A stretch of DNA of 64,000 bases, from NCBI GenBank assembly GCA_033807775.1, contig CM066314.1, positions 151,083,429 to 151,147,428 of the forward strand, given 5' to 3'. This DNA comes from Saussurea involucrata. Its lineage: Eukaryota > Streptophyta > Magnoliopsida > Asterales > Asteraceae. This document shows positions 54,493-64,000 of the stretch, piece by piece (the stretch's first letter is position 1; each line of letters begins with the position of its first letter). The notes beneath the pieces are model-generated. The model worked only from the letters and a program-made list of their open reading frames with translations, was not told the DNA's origin and searched no databases. The translations under genes and the position numbers were made by a program.

Positions 54493-56240
54493 ATATAGTT
54501 AAAATACTTTTACAAGTTAAATTCTTATCTTTTGCTATTTCAAAATATAATATATTGATCAGATTACAACTATAGAACATTTATGAAGTGTGTATATCAT
54601 ATTCTAAATAACTTAGGATTTTTGTAGATGATGTATAAATCCGATTAAATCCAACATATTGAAGTCTTAGATACTTCAATCGGATTCATCATTTGGATAA
54701 TGCTTTGATCAAATCAGAGACCTGGTCATACAAAACATTCTTAATTAGAGATTCGATGTTGACTCTATATTTGAAACCTTGAACTATATGATTATTCTTT
54801 ACAAAGCAAGGTTCAAATGATAGCTTACTTGAGTTATATCCAACAGAAGTTGTTCATCGGATATGCTCATTTTAAGACAAGTGTTAAGAATATCTTTCTA
54901 AGTGTTTGCTCATATGCTAGTTGTATTATTTACAAATCTGATGGTTGAGATCAACACTATATACTAAATATTATGACTTGAAATTGCAATAACTATATGG
55001 TCAATTTCAAGACATATTGACACCCCTAACGACCTAAATGGTACTCTCAAATGTTTAAATGCAAATGTACTCTTATTTCTTTATTAGAGCATTGTACTTT
55101 CATTTCTTTTGTTATCGTGTATGCCAAAAATTCAATCATTGGATGATTCTGTGAGGACATTGTGTCATGATATTAATTAATGAAAGACATTGTCTAATTA
55201 TTATGTTTATGGATTGTTCTGTGTAATATCTAAAATGGACAATGACCTTAGAATAATGTATTCTAAAAGGTACATAGTCAAGTATTAATTTGGGTTTAGA
55301 TTGAATTAATATGATACAACTAATATATACAAGGATTTCTATGGAGATACATGATCCACGTATGTGTGCAAAATGAGATCTTGTGTCCGGACATGACTTG
55401 CTATGAAAATGTTTCATTGGATGTCATATAAGTGTCATAAACATTTCTCATGTGGTCATCGTACAACTAGTCATTTGACTTGAGATCAGGGAGTTTGCTT
55501 TGTGTGAATGGTGTACTTTGATAACTAGTCTAATCATTCTGTAACTGGGTGACAAAATTGTTGTTGGGTATATCGTGTATCACTTAGTAGTACTAGCGTG
55601 AATCAAGATATGATTTGTTAATCTTGAATGAAGATAGTGATACCCCTGGGGCCCTTGGTTGAATGGTATTGAGAAAGTGCATTCATGCTCAGATGATCAA
55701 TATATGATATTGATATTTGTCTTATCAGTATATTCCGAAATCGAGAAAGTAAGGATCAAACATAACAAGGATGACACATCCATGCCTCGTGTTCGATATG
55801 GATACATAAACAAAGGGACATAAGCATGTACACCGATGATGATCATACAGTTTGCTGATTAGCTGAATCACCAAACTTTATCATTTGAATAACGAGGATG
55901 TATTGCTATATGTCGCTTTTAGTTTATAATTATAAATGAGATTTATAAAAAAACATAGGTGATGGATAAAACGTACGTTGATAACGAGTTTTTACACAAG
56001 GATATTGCATTCAGTGTCAAAGTTTCGAGTGATACTCTCTCGGAAGAGTTCATGATTGTAGATATGGAAGCCACGGTATGTGTCAGATACCAAATAGCTG
56101 GAGTTTTGATTGAAGCAACAGGGTAAGAGTCATCACTCTCACGTACCGGGTAAGACTCTCGGTCATTGTCATCGTTTTTATTGGGTAAGATTCACAATCC
56201 TTGTCATATTCATTCGTAAGTAAAACGACCCGATAAATAT
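54493..56240. other. Unassigned AT-rich DNA
   Basis: No gene. It has a small block of MULE-MITE-like text near 55030-55110 (CTTATTTCTTTATTAGAGC, TTGTACTTTCA) and a GGGTAAGACTC-type repeated phrase near 56120-56200. Confidence 0.5.
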
Positions 56241-57330
56241 TGGTAAACAACCCTTAGAAACAAAAAATGTAAAATTTGTTGGAGCAAAAAATCAACCTAA
56301 AATCCTTACAACCTTTATTATCTATTTCCATTTTAAGTGTGCATTTGGTACCCTGGACAATACATGACATTATAGATAGAGATCACAGTTCCTCGTTTGA
56401 CAAAACTTTTATATGTAATAGACAGGAACAAGGTGGAACAACCATGTTCCACCCCCACCCATGGAACAAGCTAGAACAAACTCGTACATACTTATGTTTT
56501 ATCAATATAACATCAAAATAAAACTTAATTATCTTCTAAACATCAAATACGTCTTCCTCTTCACATTTTATTCATTTTTTAAATTTTACTTGGTATATAT
56601 TATGTTCTATAAATTAGATAACTAATAAAAATACTCAGATGTAAAAATACTCATTTGATTGTAATTTAATAAATTAGATAACTAATAAAAAATATATATA
56701 CAATTCACTAAATTGTTCATTTTAACTGTTCCGTTATATCCAGTTTTATCATATCAAATATTAAACAGCTGTTATGTCATATTATATCCAAACGTATTCT
56801 GTCATATTCTATTCTATCATACCTGAATGTCAAAATTACCATAAAAATCCGTTGATTGTGTTTGCTATTATTATCTTTTAAATAGATAATATTAGCGAAC
56901 ACAATTAAAATTTAAAATTTGATTAGAAAAACTAAATAGACCGTCTAACTAGAGAAATTAAAAAAAAGAGACAAATAATGGGCGAATCTGTCAATATAAG
57001 CTCAAATCTTTTGTAGGCAGAAATTGTATGGTGCGACACCACCCCACCGTTTCTCCATATCTATTTAGATCTCATCCGTTGATCACTGTAACCACCACCC
57101 GATTTTGTTTTTATTTTTTTATGTTTCATTGGATTTTCGGAATGTCAATGAGGGAGGATTTAGGAAGTTCCACTCATACTAAATCATGTAATATTAATTA
57201 ATCAAATCCACTAATCCTCACTATATTTTTTAATAAATAAATGTGGTTGTATTGTACAAACTTGTTTGTAGACAACTCAACTAATCTTGTAGAATCCTGA
57301 AATTAACAATTAAATAAACTTCAGCAGGAT
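56241..57330. other. Unassigned AT-rich DNA
   Basis: No gene is supported. The plus frame at 56276-56521 shows no domain. Confidence 0.5.
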
Positions 57331-57871
57331 TAAAGATGGATGGACAAATTGGGTAATCGGTCGGGACTGTAACCTATTACGACCGTGCCCGGTTATGATG
57401 ACCGAATGAAGTAATCGATTAGGGTGGTCTTGGTCCTGGTTATAACCGGTTGTGGAATGAATAACCAAGGCGTAACTGGTTTACCATAACTGGTTGCGCT
57501 AATCGTTTATAAAAGCCAGCTTTTTTAATCCTTTTCTTTATCATATATAAAAGCAAACATAAATGAAATAAAACGTGATATACTCCAATCAAACAAGTTT
57601 TTATGTATTTGATTATGAATGCAAATAAAAAAAGAAACAAAAAACGTTAACTTCGGAAACTCATACAAGTTTTTTAAAAATCATGAAATACATGAACTTT
57701 TTTAGAAACGCATAAGTCTACGGAGGTCCGGTGGGGCCCCATTTGGATTTCAAAATCCTTAACTCGTTGAGGTGGCCAGGTAACTAACTATTACCGATTG
57801 ATTGAAATTCATGTCTGGTTCCAATTAACTGGGAGCGGTTACTAAATCTTAGCCCCTCTGCCCATCTCTAG
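57331..57871. mobile_element. Candidate hAT-like element
   Basis: Starts AGATGGATGGACAA and ends GCCCATCTCTA, with GGTAATCGG, CGGTTATGA and AACCGGTT words on both sides, as in other hAT subterminal repeats. No TSD was confirmed. Confidence 0.38.
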
Positions 57872-58044
57872 ATCGACACCCGAGAAAACACAGTCATCGA
57901 AAAAGCAAACACAATGTTTTACTAGTTTTGGCTATCCTCAAGGGTTAATCCTCTCCAATTTGCTTGGCGGTTTTAGAAATTTCCATCCATAATAATAAGT
58001 AATAAGAGAGACGGATAAATTTTATTATTATTTCTAATGTTTTG
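57872..58044. other. Spacer
   Basis: AT-rich, nothing recognised. Confidence 0.5.
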
Positions 58045-58385
58045 TGTGAGAATATATGAAACCTTTAGATCATTTTTTAAAAAAAATCTTTAGGAAAGAA
58101 GTGAGGGTTCAACATATATAGTGATAAATTGGTGCAAGTTTAGCCGATGTAAGACTATAACACGCCTCCTTCAACGGAGGCTATATGGACACTTATCGTT
58201 CCAGAGTGTCGAGAGAGGGCTAGAGGGGTGAAGGGTCAAGAGAGTACATATTGTCACAAAGTGTCGAGTCCCTAAAATGGTAGAGCTTACCTCTGATACC
58301 ATGTGAGAATATGTAGAACCCTCGGGGTCACTCTTCAAAAGAGCATTGAGGAGAGAAGGAGGTTTCAACATATATAGTGAAGAGA
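58045..58385 (-). mobile_element. TRIM element, minus strand
   Basis: Terminal repeats TGTGAGAATAT... at 58045-58162 and 58302-~58385 (the second diverges after TATATAGTGAAG). On the minus strand a PBS TGGTATCAGAGG (plus CCTCTGATACCA 58290-58301) follows the LTR end and a PPT GAAGGAGGCG lies beside the other (plus 58163-58172). The internal part is only about 140 bp, as in terminal-repeat retrotransposons in miniature. No coding. Confidence 0.78.
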
Positions 58386-59337
58386 CGAACATAGCAATAT
58401 ATAAAGCATATGAATAAAAATAAAAATAAATTGTAAAGCAAAGGTACAAACAATCAATAAACTGTAAACCACAAGGATGAAAAAAGCAACGAATTGCAAA
58501 TCACAAAGACAAAAACCGCAATATCAAAAGCACATGAACGAAAATAACAATTTTCAACAAATCACGAGGACAGAAATATAGTTTAGTCCTTTTCAAGTAT
58601 CATTTTAGTTAATTTAACATCATGACATGTCTTATAAGTTTTTTTTTACCGCATATGACTAGTTTATCAGTTACTTATTAACCAATACTTACGGCCTATT
58701 TTGGTTGGGTTCCTATAAGTCCTGTATGTATAAAGCAATATGTGTGGATTAATATGTCTGTATTGATTGTAAACTTTTTGTTTAGGAATTTTTTTAATTA
58801 ATAAAAGGAGCGTGTTTTAGTTGGGAGGAACAAGTTTGGAAGAAAAAAAACTTGACTTTTTGCATTAAACTCTTCGTAAAAGCTTATTGAATAAGCCATA
58901 TTCTATATTATCAAGTCACTACCAAACAATCATATATAATCAACCGAATAAATTATAAGTTGTATTAAGTTTATTAAACTATTAACAAATAGACTCTTAA
59001 TTTATCAACTAATTTGTTGAATTTATTATTATGTAATTTAATAAGTTTATTCAATTCATTATTTGGTTGTCCAAATGGGCCCTAATAACCTATTGGTCAA
59101 GCCCTCCTTGTTAAAATAATTGTTGGCAGTCATATAACTTGTGATCCAAAAACTTCCACAAGAAGCCTTTATACAAAATCAACATTAATTTCATATAATA
59201 ATTTATCAAATTTATGGTACATTATACATTTATTTTTACAGAAATTATAAGACATTATTTTGCATGTGATGAAAATATTTCTTTGCACTTCTTATATATT
59301 TATTTATTAGCAATCTTTAAAAATTATCATAGTTCTA
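58386..59337. other. Unassigned AT-rich DNA
   Basis: No gene, several A-rich stretches. Possibly old TE debris. Confidence 0.5.
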
Positions 59338-59951
59338 AATGACGTGAGACGAGGAGTGGTGTGGCGACGATGTTAAACCTTAAACCTTACGAGTTAAAGT
59401 GAAGTCATGACGTTTTTCAAGACGTGCCCTAAGATGACACACACACATACATGTGTGTGTTAGTATTTTGAATAACACTGTAAAACAAATTAAATTTATA
59501 TAGAGTAATAAAAATAAAAGAAATAAAGAAGAACCATTGATATCAAATACATAGAGCTTATAAAATATGATATAAATAGTGTAAAATCGGGATTAAATGT
59601 CTTGAATCTCAACTCACTGCTTTCTGCATTTTTTAAAGAATTTATGTTCAACTCTTCGTGTAGTGGAATATGAGTAAGTATTCACATATCTAGAGTTATA
59701 GTTTTTAAGTTTATTTTTTATGTTATTTTAGTTTTAGACCCCGTACATAACTATCATTTATCCCTCAAGTTATATGTTAAAAAAACCTTACACCTTACAA
59801 TAATGTGTCGTAACGTATCGTAACACGCCAGACGCATTGCAATGCAAGCCAAACTTTGGAGTGGAGCCACATAGGTTAACATAGCGATGAAGTCAAACCT
59901 TGACACTATAACACATCATAACGAGGCTATAATGAATTATTCAGAACCATG
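59338..59951. mobile_element. hAT MITE family 1, copy 2 (diverged)
   Basis: Ends CATAGTTCTAAATGACGTG and TTCAGAACCATG; flanks AAAATTAT and AAAATAAT approximate an 8-bp TSD. It contains an ACACACACATACATGTGTGTGT dyad and GTAACACGCCAGACGC-type text near the right end. Related to 12739 and 61497. Confidence 0.65.
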
Positions 59952-59998
59952 CAAAATAATTGATAACTTTGTTATATATATATATATATATATATATA

Positions 59999-60226
59999 GG
60001 TGAAGTCTCAATTGCAAACCAGTCAGTTTGTGCAAACCTCGTACAAACCAATCTACAATGATGAATCTGCAAAAAAAAGAGGATCAAACGAGAACATTAA
60101 CTATTTAAAAGAATACGAGAAAGAACAAAATTATTAATGATTTTACATTAACGCGCAAAAAAACCATTTTGTTCGTTCTCGTGTTCTTTTAAACATGTAT
60201 TGTTGTCGTTTGAACCCGACTCCATA
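59999..60226. mobile_element. TA-microsatellite element, family E
   Basis: Starts GGTGAAGTCTCAATTGCAAA after TA repeats and ends before a TA/CA microsatellite. Internal AAAAGAATACGAGAAAGAAC and an inverted GTTCGTTCTCGTGTTCTTTT match. No coding. Confidence 0.65.
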
Positions 60227-60229
60227 TAT

Positions 60230-60240
<11 letters not shown>

Positions 60241-60280
<40 letters not shown>
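60241..60280. repeat. TA microsatellite
   Basis: Pure TA run separating families E and C. Confidence 0.9.
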
Positions 60281-60284
<4 letters not shown>

Positions 60285-60508
60285 ATTAAGAAGTTGAGGT
60301 TAACGTGAGAATCGTGAGAAGTGGATCTGAATCATTGATTACTTTTAATCAAGTTCTCTCTCATGAATTGCGTCTTAGAAGGGAATTGATCTATTACATC
60401 TTATCTCGGTGCATTTCATCATAACATGCGTCCATTTTTCATTCAATGATTGATAACCACTTCTCACGTTTCTCATAGTTACCTCAACTTCTCGTCGAAA
60501 CCCAATCT
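60281..60508. mobile_element. TA-microsatellite element, family C, copy 2
   Basis: AGAAGTTGAGGTTAACGTGAG ... CTCACGTTTCTCATAG ... CAACTTCTC, related to 23840-24068. TA repeats on both sides. Confidence 0.75.
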
Positions 60509-60818
60509 TATATATATATATATATATATATTTCTAGAGATTTTTAAATCGATTGTTTTAAAACAAATAGTTTTCTTCTTCTTGGTGTTTTTGGTCTTTA
60601 AATCCAACTCTAAGCCAACCATGCAAAACGGCATTGGGACTCTAAATTACAAAAAAATATTAAAATGGTAATTGATTGAATCGATATGAGAGTAAAGCAC
60701 ACCTTTGAATAAATAATTTTTGTGATTGTGGTTTGATCATTTTTGAATTTTTTATATAAGTGACGATCATAATTTACATTATATCTTTATTTGATAACCG
60801 TGAATATATATATATATA
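60509..60818. other. Unassigned AT-rich DNA
   Basis: Short spacer with no gene; the plus frame 60450-60671 overlaps a TA repeat. Confidence 0.5.
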
Positions 60819-60951
60819 GGCTCCGTAAAATGCAAATCTTACATTTGTTGCACATTTTACAAACCACAGTGTGCATATGTGCAGAACCAGTGTGCATACA
60901 TGAACAATATGCATATGCATACGTGCAAGAATATACATATAATGGACATAC
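60819..60951. mobile_element. TA-microsatellite element, family F (partial)
   Basis: GGCTCCGTAAAATGCAAATC follows TA repeats, then CAGTGTGCATATGTGCAG-type words. It joins directly to an A-family copy that lacks its left end. Confidence 0.55.
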
Positions 60952-61174
60952 ACGGAAAACTAATTAAGAAACACTCTAGCAGTCTTTCATCTAAACGGTA
61001 TGCACTTGTGCATACAGGTAATTTGTAACATGCACACGTGCATATGCACAAATGCATAATGCACAAGTGCATAAAAACCAAAAAAACAACTTAACTTACT
61101 TGTATGCACAAATGCATACTGTCCAGATGGAAGGCTACTAGGGTGTTCCTTTTTTTTGAGGTTTTCCCTTGAAC

Positions 61175-61178
<4 letters not shown>
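60952..61178. mobile_element. TA-microsatellite element, family A, copy 2
   Basis: ACGGAAAACTAATTAAGAAA ... ACGGTATGCACTTGTGCATA ... TCCCTTGAACCT, matching 14118-14340 but with its left terminus replaced by family F. Followed by a CT/TA microsatellite. Confidence 0.75.
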
Positions 61179-61220
<42 letters not shown>

Positions 61221-61224
<4 letters not shown>

Positions 61225-61484
61225 AGGTTCAAGGGAAAACCTCAAAAAAACGGAAAACTGAAGAACACTCTGGTGGCCCTTCATCTAGAGACGGTATGCA
61301 CTTGTGCATACAAGTAAATAGTTGACTTTTTGGTTTTATGCACAAACGCATTATGCATTTGTGCATATATGCACAAATGCATGTTACAAATAACCTGTAT
61401 GCACAAGTGCATACCGCCCAAATGAATGGCTCCTAGGGTGTTCTTCAGTTTTCCGTTTTTTTTTAGGTTTTCCCTTGAATCTGA
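61221..61484. mobile_element. TA-microsatellite element, family A, copy 3
   Basis: GGGAGGTTCAAGGGAAAACC ... GACGGTATGCACTTGTGCAT ... ACGGAAAACTGAAG inverted, TTTTCCCTTGAATC. Flanked by TA arrays. The three copies share the central dyad but differ in the loop. Confidence 0.82.
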
Positions 61485-61496
61485 CCATATATATAT

Positions 61497-63248
<1,752 letters not shown>

Positions 63249-63479
63249 TCAATTTTTTAGCAAGGGTTTATTGTCCTCGTTATCAGAAATATAGTCCGGG
63301 TTCTCCACAATATGCGTTTTTTTTGGTACAACCACGCAAAGGCACTCTGACATCTTCAAATCTACCTCATTATCAGAAGTGCCAACGTTTTTGGTACAAC
63401 CACGCAAAGGCACTCCGACATCTTCAAATCTACCGGAATTGAACGGCTGAGATTGAATATCTCCAAAAAGGTCGTCCAA
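63249..63479 (-). CDS. Small frame with an internal duplication, 76 aa
   Basis: Minus strand, ATG at 63479. Acidic, Ser/Asp/Asn-containing protein. A 46-bp block around GGTACAACCACGCAAAGGCA (about 63330-63363 and 63391-63424) is duplicated in frame 72 bp apart, giving a repeated CxxVVVPK/ VPLRGCTK-like peptide. It may be the last exon of a host gene or a chance frame; no family recognised. Confidence 0.3.
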   Translation of the reverse strand: MDDLFGDIQSQPFNSGRFEDVGVPLRGCTKNVGTSDNEVDLKMSECLCVVVPKKTHIVENPDYISDNEDNKPLLKN

Positions 63480-63803
63480 AGACTCAAAACTTTGTTCAGC
63501 TGTTCGTTGCTAGTGCAAATCTGTTCACATGAATATCTGATAAGTTAAGTATTCTTAAAATCAACAACCGATTGAAGAACCAATCGAAAACCATAGGGAG
63601 ACATTGAAAACCTTACCCATTAAGGGAGTCAAGGTTAGTTCACAGCTTTCACAAAGATCAAATACAACCACCATTATTTTGTAGGGAGGAGATTTGTATG
63701 GCCTTCTTATAGGAGGGGGATAACAGTAGAAAATATATTGGATTTTTTTTACTTGATAGCAGCAGCTATTAGAAGTATCAAATCCATAGGAGAATATTGC
63801 CAC
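63480..63803 (-). other. Possible intron/spacer
   Basis: A/T-rich with poly-T at 63745 and a minus frame (63803-63561) that continues the sequence beyond the RNase H stop. No domain recognised. Confidence 0.35.
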
Positions 63804-63950
63804 CTACAAAATAAAAATGAATAGCATACAAACAAGCTTGGAGTCTCCTTGCACATGGATATGCCTAAATCCTCTCTCAAAAGCATATCTCAATCCTATA
63901 ATGACAGCTCGGTATTCAACAACACTGAGACCTTCAGTGTGACGATAAAC
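63804..63950 (-). CDS. RNase H-like exon (partial gene)
   Basis: A minus-strand exon with acceptor-like TTGAAGTCTTGTAG| at 63951. The 48-codon frame reads VEYRAVIIGLRYAFERG and VQGDSKLVCM, matching the RNase HI domain of plant RNase H-like proteins: Glu in EYRA and Asp in GDS are catalytic residues. The domain's beginning would lie beyond 64000 and the end is not seen downstream; instead a stop occurs soon after LVCM (63804-63806). It may be a partial gene, a truncated copy or an exon with an unrecognised donor. Confidence 0.6.
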   Translation of the reverse strand, partial: VYRHTEGLSVVEYRAVIIGLRYAFERGFRHIHVQGDSKLVCMLFIFIL

Positions 63951-64000
63951 CTACAAGACTTCAAGATATATTAGATAGCCAAATACAACAAAAATTTACT

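Overview
This window looks like gene-poor heterochromatic DNA of a dicot plant, probably an asterid and perhaps Asteraceae. That lineage guess is inference from the transposon repertoire: SIRE-type Copia, Tekay- and Athila-type Gypsy LTRs, SWIM-type MULE transposase, and hAT, Harbinger and TA-microsatellite MITEs. I see no rRNA, tRNA, CRISPR or bacterial-type operon. Nearly everything that can be named is a mobile element or a repeat, and many elements are nested. Insertion boundaries are supported by target-site duplications (TSDs) read directly from the sequence.

Region by region. 1-2.87 kb: tail and LTR of an old Ty3/Gypsy element. 2.9-4.87 kb: a MULE transposase pseudogene with an intact 79-nt intron and two nonsense codons. 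5.6-8.9 kb: three small gene-like units, namely a two-exon PB1-like protein and two coiled-coil proteins, each with a TATA-like box; two GC-rich modules with the same terminal sequence follow. 9.46-12.12 kb: a solo Tekay-like LTR (TSD TTTAA) inside a broken Harbinger-type MITE. 12.7-13.1 kb: a hAT MITE. 14.1-24.1 kb: a five-layer nest. TA-microsatellite elements contain a hAT element (TSD CTTAAAAC), which contains another TA-microsatellite element. That one contains a 6.2-kb LTR retrotransposon without coding capacity (TSD GATTC) and a solo Copia LTR (TSD CCATC). 24.2-30.3 kb: a MITE within a MITE (both TSD TTA), a MULE-type MITE (9-bp TSD) and two hAT elements.

30.6-53.8 kb is, I infer, one SIRE-type Copia element on the minus strand, expanded to about 23 kb by three later insertions: an Athila-like Gypsy element (30.9-38.8 kb), a Tekay-like solo LTR (42.6-45.0 kb, TSD GCAGA) and a hAT element (46.2-47.3 kb, TSD TATGCGAA). 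The Copia itself sits in an older, related LTR. 54-64 kb: mostly AT-rich noncoding DNA with a TRIM element, more hAT MITEs, a second cluster of TA-microsatellite elements and, at the right edge, one RNase H-like exon that may belong to a host gene continuing beyond the window.

Most notable observations: (1) the Gypsy element has an in-frame fusion of gag/protease to the integrase C-terminus with RT, RNase H and the integrase core deleted, yet its LTRs are almost identical; (2) the SIRE element has a third reading frame with candidate spliceable introns and a TATA box; (3) two different Gypsy LTRs begin with the same covarying 8-bp stem-loop; (4) each large retrotransposon has its own short motif scattered through LTR and coding DNA; (5) several MITE families with similar ends are embedded in TA microsatellites. 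All counts and identities are by eye, and no database search was possible.
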